The notes under the pieces: model-generated
What the model saw: the letters and a program-made list of their open reading frames with translations, nothing else
What the model was told of the DNA's origin: nothing
The model's database searches: none
DNA from: Prevotella sp.
GTDB lineage: Bacteria; Bacteroidota; Bacteroidia; Bacteroidales; Bacteroidaceae
Direction of reading: 5' to 3'
Assembly (NCBI GenBank): GCA_022788105.1
Contig: JALEVZ010000076.1
Coordinates: 1 to 32,008, forward strand
Length of the DNA stretch: 32,008 nucleotides
In this document: in pieces, positions 7,388 through 15,043 of the stretch
Position numbering within the stretch: the first letter of the stretch is position 1
How the letters are laid out: every line of letters starts with the position of its first letter
Position numbers and translations under genes: made by a program

Positions 7388-8089
7388 TTATTTCGTTGCT
7401 TCTACGTTTTGCGCTTTCTCGCTCTGTGTCATTACTTTATAGCAGTGTGCTATGCGCCAGAAAGCGGTGATGTTGGCAAGCACGGCGATGAGTAACATGC
7501 CTCCTGCGAGCCACCAGATGTCGCCTGTCATGCCGGTTATCATGGCTGCTGCGGCGGTCACCACCACGCGCTCGGGGCGCTGCATGAATCCCACCTTGCA
7601 GTCGATGTCGAGGCCTTCGGCGCGAGCGCGCACGTAGCTCACCATTACCGAACCAATCATGGCGGCGAAGGTCACCACTCCCATCCAAAACCACTGTCCG
7701 TCTTCCATGCGTATGAAGGCGAGGCAGATGCCGAAGAGGCTCACCAACTCGCTGTAGCGGTCGAGTGTGCTGTCCCACAGTGCTCCGAACAGGCTGCTCT
7801 TGCCGCTCATGCGTGCGAGGCGTCCGTCCATCATGTCGAACAGTCCGGCGGCAATGATGATAAATCCGCCCCATCCAATCTCTGTCGTGCAGGCATCGAG
7901 GCTCTGTGCGTCAGCGCCGTCGAGTCCTAATTTCCATGCTGCATCTATGAAGAACGCTGCTGCCACGATGTTGCCTACGAATCCGATTGCTGTCACCATG
8001 TTGGGGGTTATGCCCAGCTTTATCATGCCCTTGATGAGAGGGTTTATGATGACGTAGATCACTTTCTGTAAAAAATCTCTATAGTTCAT
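7388..8089 (-). CDS. CDP-alcohol phosphatidyltransferase (phosphatidylinositol-type candidate)
   Basis: This 233-aa integral membrane enzyme has a perfect CDP-alcohol signature D-xx-DG-xx-AR-x8-G-xxx-D-xxx-D at residues 85-110 (DMMDGRLARM and onward to WDSTLD). It has about six membrane segments. The family joins an alcohol to the phosphatidyl group of CDP-diacylglycerol. Given the PgpA-like phosphatase upstream and the AUR1-like gene downstream, inositol or inositol-3-phosphate is the most likely acceptor (inference). An ordinary phosphatidylglycerophosphate or phosphatidylserine synthase cannot be excluded from the motif alone. It starts 92 nt after the GtrA gene ends. Confidence 0.88.
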   Translation of the reverse strand: MNYRDFLQKVIYVIINPLIKGMIKLGITPNMVTAIGFVGNIVAAAFFIDAAWKLGLDGADAQSLDACTTEIGWGGFIIIAAGLFDMMDGRLARMSGKSSLFGALWDSTLDRYSELVSLFGICLAFIRMEDGQWFWMGVVTFAAMIGSVMVSYVRARAEGLDIDCKVGFMQRPERVVVTAAAAMITGMTGDIWWLAGGMLLIAVLANITAFWRIAHCYKVMTQSEKAQNVEATK

Positions 8090-8181
8090 GGTGTCTTGTT
8101 TGTAACTTTTCTATTTTGTTGAGTGCTGTTTGGCGTCTGCCGTGTGGCTGAAATCTTGTGTCTGTTGTCGAAACGGTGGCT

Positions 8182-8604
8182 CTAAGCCTCGTCGTGGTCT
8201 GTGTCTTTGACGTGATGGAAGACAAACCAGCTTTGCATTTGGTAGTTCCACAACACGGCAACGGCGATGGCAATGATGGCTTTGGATATGACGAAGTCGA
8301 TACCTGTCGACTCGGTCAGCTTGTATGTGCCGTAGGTGTTGAGGGCTATGCTGCCTGCCCACACTATGAAGTAGCGTAGGGCTATGTACTTCTTCTTAAG
8401 GCCGAAGGAGCAGAACACCCAGCGGTAGTTTATGCAACAGTTTACTATGCCGCCCGTGACGGCACCGATGAATGTGGCGTCGGCGTACCATAGATGCAGA
8501 AATTTTGCCAGAACAATGGTGGTGGCAAAGTCGGCGCCTGTCGCGATGGTAGCGGAGCACTGGGCTTTTACAAAGGTCTTGATGGCGCGACTTATATTGC
8601 CCAT
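8182..8604 (-). CDS. GtrA-like four-TM membrane protein
   Basis: A 140-aa protein with four predicted membrane helices and the GtrA-family pattern (FVKAQCSATIATGADFATT near the N-terminus; NYRWVF after helix 2). GtrA proteins are thought to help move or present polyprenyl- or lipid-linked sugars. Its start overlaps the end of the PgpA-like gene by 13 nt, implying translational coupling and a shared role. The precise function in an inositol lipid operon is not known to me. Confidence 0.82.
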   Translation of the reverse strand: MGNISRAIKTFVKAQCSATIATGADFATTIVLAKFLHLWYADATFIGAVTGGIVNCCINYRWVFCSFGLKKKYIALRYFIVWAGSIALNTYGTYKLTESTGIDFVISKAIIAIAVAVLWNYQMQSWFVFHHVKDTDHDEA

Positions 8605-9077
8605 CTTGCTGCTATTATGATTATGAGACTGTATATGCCAGCGAGTATGTCGTCTGCCATGACGTAGAACGCGCCTTTCATGTTGTCGATTTTGCGTATG
8701 CCGAGGGGTTTGAATATGTCAAACAGTCTGAACAGCACAAACGCTGCTATACAATAGCCCCATGCTGCGCCGCCCTCGCTAAGGGTGGGGCATGCCAACA
8801 ACGGAATCCACACGCCCACCATCTCGTCGGCAACGACACGGCTGGGGTCGTCGCCCCAGAACGGCATGAGCCGCTGTGTGGCCCATGTGCCCAGCGCTGT
8901 GAGGACTATCACCAGCGCAAGTGTGACGAAGAAGAGTGTGAATGACGATAGAAAAAAAGAAAGTACTGACCACATGACGGTGGCCAGCAATGCACCTGCT
9001 GTTCCTGGTCCCCATGGCCAGAAACCGCTTCCGAATCCTGTACCTATAATAATAGGTAATAATGGGGGTCTTTTCAT
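8592..9077 (-). CDS. PgpA-family lipid phosphatase (PGP or PI-phosphate phosphatase)
   Basis: The ORF track starts at 9215, but the family begins near MKRPPLLP, whose ATG is at 9077, giving 161 aa, the usual PgpA length. Motifs: IIGTGFGSGFWPWGPGTAGA at the N-terminus, DDPSRVVADEMVG in the middle and FRLFDIFKPLGIRK followed by VMADDILAG near the end. The family dephosphorylates phosphatidylglycerophosphate; in an inositol lipid cluster a member is expected to remove the phosphate from phosphatidylinositol phosphate (inference). It is the first gene of the operon and its promoter lies only 10 nt upstream. Confidence 0.87.
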   Translation of the reverse strand: MKRPPLLPIIIGTGFGSGFWPWGPGTAGALLATVMWSVLSFFLSSFTLFFVTLALVIVLTALGTWATQRLMPFWGDDPSRVVADEMVGVWIPLLACPTLSEGGAAWGYCIAAFVLFRLFDIFKPLGIRKIDNMKGAFYVMADDILAGIYSLIIIIAARWAI

Positions 9078-9086
9078 ATTGTGATG

Positions 9087-9118
9087 CAAAATTAATGGAA
9101 AAAATATTAATGTGCAAA
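9087..9118 (-). promoter_or_regulatory. Promoter of the lipid operon
   Basis: Minus strand TTTG (9115-9118), a 20-nt spacer and TAATTTTG (9087-9094). The predicted transcript would begin within a few bases of the PgpA-like ATG at 9077, so the message may be nearly leaderless. Confidence 0.75.
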
Positions 9119-9149
9119 GAGTTTTCTTTTTTTTTATAAATATTATGTA

Positions 9150-9157
9150 TAACTTTG
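9150..9157 (+). promoter_or_regulatory. -7 box for the DUF5686 gene
   Basis: TAACTTTG matches TAnnTTTG on the plus strand. The -33 region is poor. It would give a leader of roughly 115 nt before the DUF5686 start. Confidence 0.5.
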
Positions 9158-9277
9158 CAGGGCAATAGCGACTGTTGTCGCTTTTTATTAGCAATAAGGT
9201 TATGACATGACGCATTTTAATATGCAGTAAGGTCGGTTGATTGGGATTAAAAGATAAGATTTTTTTTAGTTAGAAAG

Positions 9278-11950
9278 GTGATTGTAAAGGTGAAAAGATT
9301 ATTTAGCATCATATATTTGGTTATGTGCGTGGTGGCCATGAACGCCCAGCAGAAGATTACGGGCGAGGTGGTAGACGCAGACGGATATGCCATACCCCTG
9401 GCGAGCGCCATGTATAAGGGCCATCATGTGGCTGTGGTGAGCGACATAGAGGGTAAGTTTAGCATCGACCGCCACGACGGATGGGCACTTACCGTCAGTT
9501 CGGTGGGCTTCAAAACGCAGACCATAGCCATCAACAGCAAGACTCCGTCGCATCTTAAAATTGTGCTGAAAGATGACGCCACAAACCTCGGCGAGGTGGT
9601 GGTGAAGGTGAAGCGTGGTCGCTACTCGCGCAAGGACAACCCTGCCGTGGAGCTAATGAAGCGCGTGGTGGCTGCAAAGAAGCTGACAGACTTGTCCAAC
9701 CACGACTACTATCAGTACAACAAGTACCAGAAAATAACGCTGGCGCTCAACGACATAAAGCCTGCCGACCTCGACAGTGGCAAGTTTAAGAACAAGCAGT
9801 GGGTCATAGACCAAGTGGAGGTGAGCCCTTACAACAACAAACTTATACTGCCTGTATCGGTGGACGAGACCGTTACACAACATGTTTACCGCAAGAGTCC
9901 GAAGGAGGAGAAAGACATTATAAAGGGTACGCGCTCTGAAGGCGTGAACAATGTGTTGCAGACGGGTGAGATATTGAACACTATGCTCAAGGAGGTGTTT
10001 ACTGATGTGAACATCTACGACGACCATATTCGTCTGCTTCAGTACCAGTTCGTAAGCCCCATCGGTGAGACGGCGGTGTCGTTTTACCGCTTCTACATCG
10101 CCGACACGGTGTATGTAGACCGCGACTTGTGCTATCATCTCGAGTTTATACCTAACAACCAGCAGGACTTCGGATTCCGTGGAGAGCTGTATGTGCTTGC
10201 CGACTCTACGCTGCATGTGAAGCGTTGCGAGATGACGCTGCCCAAACGCAGTGACGTGAACTTCGTGGAGGACATGAAGATAGTGCAGGAATTTACGAAG
10301 TTGCCTAACGGAGAGTGGGTGCTTACCACCGACGACATGACGGCGGAGATACGTATAAATAAATGGATTCATGAGGCGCTTGTCACGCGAACGACGCGTC
10401 TTAGCGACTATGCGTTTGATGAACTGCCTAACAAGCTGTTCAAGGGACGTGCAAAGGTGAAGCATGAGGCCGACGCCATGATTCGTGATGAGGCGTTCTG
10501 GAATCAGTACCGCGCTGTGGGACTGACGAAGAGCGAGTCGTCGATGAACGCGTTTATTCACCGCATGGAGCAGTCAAAGAACTTTAAGTGGTTGCTCTTC
10601 GGAATTCGTGCGCTGTTTGAAAACTACGTGGAGACGGGTTCGTTGCGCACAAAGAGCAAGTTCGACTTCGGACCGATAAACACTATTATATCGAAGAACT
10701 TTGTCGATGATTATCGTTTCCGAGTAAGCGGCAGAACGACTGCCAACCTCAATCCACACCTCTTCTGGAACGGATATTACGCCTACGGCACGGGTTCGAA
10801 GCATCACTACTATGGTTCGGAGATAACATACAGTCTGAACAAGAAGAAGAATGTGCCGTTTGAGTTCCCGCAGCGTAACATAACGTTTGAAAGCGCAAAC
10901 GACGTTATGTCGCCCTCGGACAAATATCTTATCCACAATAAGGACAATGTGTTCATGACATTCCGCACTACGGAGGTGAAGCAGATGTATGCTTACAACC
11001 GCCAGAAGCTTGGATTTATGTATGAGACGGACTGGGGATTGTCATTCAACGCATCGATAAAGGCGGAGAGCAACCGCCCGAAGGGTGACCTCCTGTTTGA
11101 GAAGATGACACCGGCTGCCGCTGGTGGTGCCGGAACAAGTATAGCTGGTGGTGCTGGAACAGGTGCTACAGGTGGTGCCGAAATGGCAGGCGCGACTGCT
11201 GTGACGGGTGGTGCCGACGTGGCAGGAGAACCTGTTTATGTTAACCGTCTGCGTACTACGGAGTTTAAGGTGGGCTTGCGTTACTGCCCAGGACAGACAT
11301 ATATCAATACGAAGCAGCAGCGTCTGCCTGTAAATCTCGATGCTCCGGAGTTTACGGTGAACCACACTATGGGTGTGAAGAACTTCCTCGGCGGACAGTA
11401 TAAGCTCAATCTCACAGATGTTGGAATATATAAACGCTTCTGGATGGGAACCTGGGGATATATTGACACGCACCTCAACGCTGGCGCACAGTGGGACAAG
11501 GTGCCGTTCCCGCTGCTCATCATGCCGCCCACCAACCTCACTTACTTCGAGCTGGAGAACACGTTCAGCATGATGAAGAACATGGAGTTCCTCAGCGACC
11601 GCTACGCTTATGCGTCAATATCGTGGGACCTCAGCGGCAAGTTGCTTAACCGTCTGCCGCTCATCAACCGTCTGAAGTGGCGCGAATACATCGCGGTGAA
11701 GGGTATGTGGAGTACACTTACCGACAAGAACAACCCGTTCTTGGAGCAGAACGCCAACGATCCGCTGCTGTTTAAGTTCCCAGAAGGTTCGTACATAATG
11801 GACAAAAACAAACCTTATGTCGAAGTGGTGGCAGGCGTACACAACATCTTTAAGTTCTTCGGCGTAGACTATGTACGACGCATTACTTACACCGAGTTGC
11901 CAGGAGTGCATAAAAATGGTGTGCGCTTCAGCTTCATGATGAGTTTCTAA
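9278..11950 (+). CDS. DUF5686 outer-membrane protein with carboxypeptidase-like N-domain
   Basis: This 890-aa protein has a signal peptide ending at NAQ, a carboxypeptidase-regulatory-like beta-sandwich (about 27-105, ITGEVVDADGYAIPLASAM to FKTQTIAINS), then the long DUF5686 region. The last residues are RFSFMMSF, with a terminal Phe as used by the BAM machinery, so a C-terminal outer-membrane beta-barrel is likely. The family is common in Bacteroidota and resembles the non-plug part of TonB-dependent receptors; its role is unknown. The start is uncertain: GTG at 9278 (MIVKVKR) or GTG at 9290 (MKRLFS); no ATG fits. Residues about 615-651 hold a Gly/Ala-rich tandem repeat. A 23-bp repeat array begins at its stop codon. 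Confidence 0.9.
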   Translation: MIVKVKRLFSIIYLVMCVVAMNAQQKITGEVVDADGYAIPLASAMYKGHHVAVVSDIEGKFSIDRHDGWALTVSSVGFKTQTIAINSKTPSHLKIVLKDDATNLGEVVVKVKRGRYSRKDNPAVELMKRVVAAKKLTDLSNHDYYQYNKYQKITLALNDIKPADLDSGKFKNKQWVIDQVEVSPYNNKLILPVSVDETVTQHVYRKSPKEEKDIIKGTRSEGVNNVLQTGEILNTMLKEVFTDVNIYDDHIRLLQYQFVSPIGETAVSFYRFYIADTVYVDRDLCYHLEFIPNNQQDFGFRGELYVLADSTLHVKRCEMTLPKRSDVNFVEDMKIVQEFTKLPNGEWVLTTDDMTAEIRINKWIHEALVTRTTRLSDYAFDELPNKLFKGRAKVKHEADAMIRDEAFWNQYRAVGLTKSESSMNAFIHRMEQSKNFKWLLFGIRALFENYVETGSLRTKSKFDFGPINTIISKNFVDDYRFRVSGRTTANLNPHLFWNGYYAYGTGSKHHYYGSEITYSLNKKKNVPFEFPQRNITFESANDVMSPSDKYLIHNKDNVFMTFRTTEVKQMYAYNRQKLGFMYETDWGLSFNASIKAESNRPKGDLLFEKMTPAAAGGAGTSIAGGAGTGATGGAEMAGATAVTGGADVAGEPVYVNRLRTTEFKVGLRYCPGQTYINTKQQRLPVNLDAPEFTVNHTMGVKNFLGGQYKLNLTDVGIYKRFWMGTWGYIDTHLNAGAQWDKVPFPLLIMPPTNLTYFELENTFSMMKNMEFLSDRYAYASISWDLSGKLLNRLPLINRLKWREYIAVKGMWSTLTDKNNPFLEQNANDPLLFKFPEGSYIMDKNKPYVEVVAGVHNIFKFFGVDYVRRITYTELPGVHKNGVRFSFMMSF
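11120..11227 (+). repeat. 24-bp in-frame coding repeat (Gly/Ala/Thr-rich)
   Basis: Copies begin at 11120, 11144, 11168 and 11204 (spacings 24, 24, 36), encoding AGGAGTSI, AGGAGTGA, TGGAEMAG and TGGADVAG. All spacings are multiples of 3, so copy number can change without a frameshift. It lies in the presumed barrel part, probably as a surface loop. Confidence 0.8.
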
Positions 11951-12045
11951 GGCTACTTGGGAGGAGTCTCAAAGGCTACTTGGAATGAATCTCAAAGGCT
12001 ACTTGGGATGAATTTCAAAGACTATTTGGATAGATTTCTAAGGTT
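11943..12045. repeat. 23-bp tandem array at the DUF5686 stop codon
   Basis: AAGGCTACTTGG-type cores begin at 11949, 11972, 11995 and 12018, then a fading fifth unit near 12040. The first unit contains the TAA stop of the DUF5686 gene (TTCTAAGGCTACTTGG). It fills nearly the whole gap to the thioesterase. Confidence 0.9.
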
Positions 12046-12062
12046 AATTAAATTATAGTAAA

Positions 12063-12548
12063 TTGAGAAAGATAATCAATCCTTATATAGGTAAAGAGGG
12101 TTACGACTGCTTCGCATGCTGTCCTGATAACCCCTACGGGCTTCGTATGGAGTTTTACGAAGACGGCGACGATATTGTGTCGTTTTGGCGTCCCGACGCC
12201 CACTATCAGGGTTGGTCGGGTGTGATGCACGGTGGCATTCTTGCCACACTTGTGGACGAAGTGGCAGGATGGGTCGTGACACGCAAACTGCAAACCACTG
12301 GCGTGACGTCGCGCATGAACGTGCAGTATAAGAAGCCGCTCATGGCAGACGAACCGCAACTCACAGTGCGTGCACACATTGTGTCTAACCGCAGAAACAT
12401 ATACACGATAGCGGCGAGCATAGCCAACGCTATGGGCGAGGTGTGTGTGGAAGCGGAACTCATCTATTTCACGTTCGATGCAGAACGCGCACGCTCGATG
12501 GGATTCTGTGGTTGTGAGGTGGAAGATGAGCAATTGCTGCCTCTGTAA
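12063..12548 (+). CDS. PaaI-type hotdog-fold thioesterase
   Basis: This 161-aa protein carries a hotdog domain with the PaaI signature GVMHGGILATLVDEVAGW (HGG at about 57-59; the Asp/Glu of LVDE is the expected catalytic region) and the strand MNVQYKKPLM. It probably hydrolyses a small acyl-CoA or aryl-CoA in the cytoplasm; substrate unknown. The only start giving the full domain is TTG at 12063, so initiation is unusual. Its last codons are the first unit of the 22-bp array that follows. Confidence 0.87.
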   Translation: MRKIINPYIGKEGYDCFACCPDNPYGLRMEFYEDGDDIVSFWRPDAHYQGWSGVMHGGILATLVDEVAGWVVTRKLQTTGVTSRMNVQYKKPLMADEPQLTVRAHIVSNRRNIYTIAASIANAMGEVCVEAELIYFTFDAERARSMGFCGCEVEDEQLLPL

Positions 12549-12639
12549 GTAGCAATTGCAGCTTCAGTGGATGGCTTTTGTTACTTATGTAGGTAGCTTT
12601 TGCTGCCTCAGTAGATAGCTTTGTTATCTCTATAGATAT
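12530..12639. repeat. 22-bp tandem array starting inside the thioesterase gene
   Basis: Five units begin at 12530, 12552, 12574, 12596 and 12618 (last one 21-22 bp). Starts read GCAATTGCTGCC, GCAATTGCAGCT, GCTTTTGTTACT, GCTTTTGCTGCC, GCTTTGTTATCT. Unit 1 encodes the final codons CAA TTG CTG CCT CTG and the TAA stop. The array ends 12 nt before the LuxR-type gene. Confidence 0.9.
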
Positions 12640-12650
12640 GATGTTGACGG

Positions 12651-13292
12651 ATGGATATATTCTTAGCAGATAGGCAGGATATAACCCGTGCAGGACTGAT
12701 GTATGTCATTGGTCAGATGGGCGGGTGTGACAGCAGGCGTGTGGAAGACAAAAACGACCTGTTGCAGGTCCTTTCGCGCGATGTGAGTAGCGTGGTAGTG
12801 CTCGACTATACCCTGTTCGACTTCAACGATATGGACGAACTTCTCATCGTGAGCCAGCGCTTCCCGTTGGTACACTGGGTGCTGTTTAGCGAAGATTTGA
12901 GCACAGAATTCGCCCACCACATGGTGGTGGCGAGCAACCTTTTCAGCATAGTGATGAAGGAGTCGCCGCTCTCTGAGATACGCGAGGCGTTGCACTATGC
13001 GACAGAGGGGCGCCGCTTCATCTGTCAGCGTATGGCGGAGATGCTGCTTGCGCCGCAGAATGCTCCTGCCGACGATACTGTGAAACTGACGAAAACGGAA
13101 ACGGAGATATTGAAATGTATTGCGCTCGGCATGACGACAAAGGAGATAGCAGAGCGTCGCTTCTCCAGTTTCCACACTATAAACACCCACCGCAAGAACA
13201 TATTTCGTAAGCTTGGCGTCAACAATGTGCACGAAGCCACGAAATATGCGCTCCGTGCAGGATTGATAGACAGCGCGGAGTATTATATATAA
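12651..13292 (+). CDS. NarL/LuxR-family response regulator, orphan
   Basis: This 213-aa protein has a receiver-like domain (1-120) with candidate phosphoacceptor Asp52 in VVVLDYTL, Ser80 and Lys103 in VMKES, followed by a LuxR helix-turn-helix (about 143-205, LTKTETEILKCIALGMTTKE, then HTINTHRKNIFRKLGV). The usual acidic pair at the start of a receiver is reduced to ADRQD, so phosphorylation may be weak. No histidine kinase is adjacent. It follows the thioesterase with only the repeat array between, so it may be co-transcribed. Targets cannot be read from the sequence. Confidence 0.88.
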   Translation: MDIFLADRQDITRAGLMYVIGQMGGCDSRRVEDKNDLLQVLSRDVSSVVVLDYTLFDFNDMDELLIVSQRFPLVHWVLFSEDLSTEFAHHMVVASNLFSIVMKESPLSEIREALHYATEGRRFICQRMAEMLLAPQNAPADDTVKLTKTETEILKCIALGMTTKEIAERRFSSFHTINTHRKNIFRKLGVNNVHEATKYALRAGLIDSAEYYI

Positions 13293-13362
13293 AAGTGTGG
13301 AGTATTATATATAAAGGTGTGGCGCCTTATAAAGAAAGGCGCTGGGTCTTATATATAAAAAG
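13275..13362. repeat. 22-bp tandem array bridging two convergent genes
   Basis: Four units start at 13275, 13297, 13319 and 13341, with cores GGAGTATTATATATAA, the same again, then diverged GCGCCTTATAAAG and GGGTCTTATATATAA. Unit 1 carries the last LuxR codons GAG TAT TAT ATA TAA. A fifth diverged unit would cover the stop of the convergent DUF4230 gene. Confidence 0.9.
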
Positions 13363-13367
13363 GTCCT

Positions 13368-14003
13368 TTATTTCCTTTTTCCGACTTTTACGGCTACTTT
13401 TTTAAATCCCAGTTGCAGCATGAGACTTTGCATCTGGCTGGTTGCATTCTGCTCTGCGCTACGATAGTTGGCAGGTGTCAGACAGCGCTTCATCATCGCG
13501 TGCTGTGCGCGAGTGTAGAGTTCTGCGCGGTCGTCGTTGCTCCATTTCCCACTTTCGAAAAACGATTTCGTGCGTGCTTCGTCTATGAAGCGCGTGTCAA
13601 GTAGTTTGACAGGCGGCAGCGTGACGGTCACAGAGTCGCCGCTATGGGCTATCCAGTTAGCGTCGGCTTGGCTCATGTCTATGCCCAGGCGCAGTGTGCC
13701 GTTGTAGATGCGCACCAGTTCGTCGTCGGAGAAGAAACCGTGGCACACGGTGTCTATCATCTCTTCGTCAGATATGGACAGAAACTCCCACTCGCCGATG
13801 CTCTTCATCGACGCTATGAGGGTAGGGGTGGGGTCTATGCGGTTGTCGCTGCCTATGCTGATGGTAGTGTCGCGGTTGAGGTGGACAAGGGTCAATACGA
13901 TTGCTACCGCCGCCGCTGCCGCTGCTGCTACTAATGTCCATGACGCGAAAATGTTGCCCATTATTCTGGACAACAGTCCGCGTGAGTTATTTCTTTTTTC
14001 CAT
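13368..14003 (-). CDS. DUF4230 protein, membrane anchored
   Basis: This 211-aa protein has one N-terminal membrane segment (about 20-42, TLVAAAAAAAVAIVLTLV) and a DUF4230 domain for the rest. It lacks a lipobox, so it is probably anchored in the inner membrane with the domain outside. It overlaps the end of the upstream DUF4230 lipoprotein by 17 nt. The two share a similar layout (a region ending in LQLGFKKVAVKV here, LRQAGFKEENITVTF there), consistent with an old tandem duplication. Function unknown. Confidence 0.8.
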   Translation of the reverse strand: MEKRNNSRGLLSRIMGNIFASWTLVAAAAAAAVAIVLTLVHLNRDTTISIGSDNRIDPTPTLIASMKSIGEWEFLSISDEEMIDTVCHGFFSDDELVRIYNGTLRLGIDMSQADANWIAHSGDSVTVTLPPVKLLDTRFIDEARTKSFFESGKWSNDDRAELYTRAQHAMMKRCLTPANYRSAEQNATSQMQSLMLQLGFKKVAVKVGKRK

Positions 14004-14670
14004 TGTCGGTGCCTGTTACAAGTATTGGTGTGATGTTGTTCTTATTGAAGTCTTTACGGAATGTCACGGTGATGTTCTCTTCCTTGAATCCTGCTTGGCG
14101 GAGCATGGGTATAAGAATGTTGGCTGCACTCTCCCGTGCCATGTCCGTAATGTTGAGCTTCGGTATGTCGCCGATGATGGCTTGACGTCCCTGCTGCTCA
14201 TACGACGCAATCTCTTCGTCGCTGAAGTTGCTGCGTGTAAGCGCCACAAACTGCTTCATGCCCTTGTGGTCGATAGTGGTGGAGGTGAGCGCCACCTTCG
14301 GGTCGGGCAGTATAAGTTCTATCTTGTCGCCCTCGCGACGTATGTTATCGGCAGCGAAGTCGGCGAAGTCGATATATGCTTTCACCGTGGCGTCTATGGG
14401 TATGGCTATCTTTCTGTTGCCGAGGGGAAGTCCGATGTCGTAGTCTTGGCTCATGAATTTGCCGCGCAGGCTCACCTTGTCGTCATGTGTGATGATTTTG
14501 TGCAGGCGACATTCGGCGGTGTAGAGGCGCGAACACTTTTGTATCTGCATTATAAGCATGGGTATAGTGTCGGTGTGTGGTGTCGCCTCTGGCGCCTTGT
14601 TGCGGCATGCTACCATGACAAGCACGACGGCAATAAGGAGCGTGTATGTTGTCTTTCTCATCAGTTCCAT
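13987..14670 (-). CDS. DUF4230 lipoprotein
   Basis: This 227-aa protein has a lipoprotein signal (TLLIAVVLVMVAC, Cys22) and a DUF4230 domain. It is the first of two overlapping DUF4230 genes, with a consensus promoter about 40 nt upstream. A second ATG at 14661 (MRKTTYTLL) may be the true start. The pair probably forms one envelope complex (inference). No enzymatic motif recognised. Confidence 0.82.
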   Translation of the reverse strand: MELMRKTTYTLLIAVVLVMVACRNKAPEATPHTDTIPMLIMQIQKCSRLYTAECRLHKIITHDDKVSLRGKFMSQDYDIGLPLGNRKIAIPIDATVKAYIDFADFAADNIRREGDKIELILPDPKVALTSTTIDHKGMKQFVALTRSNFSDEEIASYEQQGRQAIIGDIPKLNITDMARESAANILIPMLRQAGFKEENITVTFRKDFNKNNITPILVTGTDNGKKK

Positions 14671-14709
14671 ATTTAATCTCTTTCTTTTAAATCTGTCTTA
14701 TAACGTTTA

Positions 14710-14741
14710 CAAAGATAGCTTTATTCGGTGTAAGGGCAAAA
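14710..14741 (-). promoter_or_regulatory. Promoter of the DUF4230 pair
   Basis: Minus strand TTTTG (14737-14741), a 19-nt spacer, TATCTTTG (14710-14717). Near-consensus. Confidence 0.8.
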
Positions 14742-14777
14742 TAAAGAGCCGTGTTTTTATTTATACTAAGCTGGAAT

Positions 14778-14865
14778 ACTCTTCTTTTTATATGTGAAGT
14801 TTCTTATATCTATACGTGAAGCCCCTTCTTTTTATATGTGAAGTCTCTCCTTAATATATATAAGG
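14778..14865. repeat. 22-bp tandem array between divergent genes
   Basis: Four units start at 14778, 14800, 14822 and 14844; the first three end in GTGAAG (for example CTTTTTATATGTGAAG) and the fourth in ATAAGG. This is the main content of the 373-bp gap between the DUF4230 pair and the DUF4738 gene; unlike other arrays it is not at a stop codon. I see nothing else in the gap except promoters. Confidence 0.85.
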
Positions 14866-15023
14866 TGGCACACTCGCCGTCTCTGTCGGCAGGGAAGAGG
14901 GCAGTGAGTGAATCTTGACCACATGTGAAAGGGAAGAGAAATCAGAAAAGAAGAATTTGGCGACTTTATGGTATGGATTTAATAAGATAATGAGATTTCT
15001 TAGTCGTTATCAGAAAAAATGAT

Positions 15024-15031
15024 TACCTTTG
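15024..15031 (+). promoter_or_regulatory. -7 box for the DUF4738 lipoprotein gene
   Basis: TACCTTTG matches the -7 consensus; the -33 is weak. The predicted transcript start (about 15036-15039) rules out the track's TTG start at 15029 and favours ATG at 15044 or 15038. Confidence 0.6.
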
Positions 15032-15043
15032 TGCATGATGGAA

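Noticed and set aside
9653-10561. 302-aa minus-strand ORF
   Set aside because: It is antisense to the DUF5686 gene and shows a shadow-type composition rich in His, Arg and Val.
13708-14676. 322-aa plus-strand ORF
   Set aside because: It lies antisense to both DUF4230 genes, which have signal peptides, overlap properly and have a consensus promoter; this frame has no domain.
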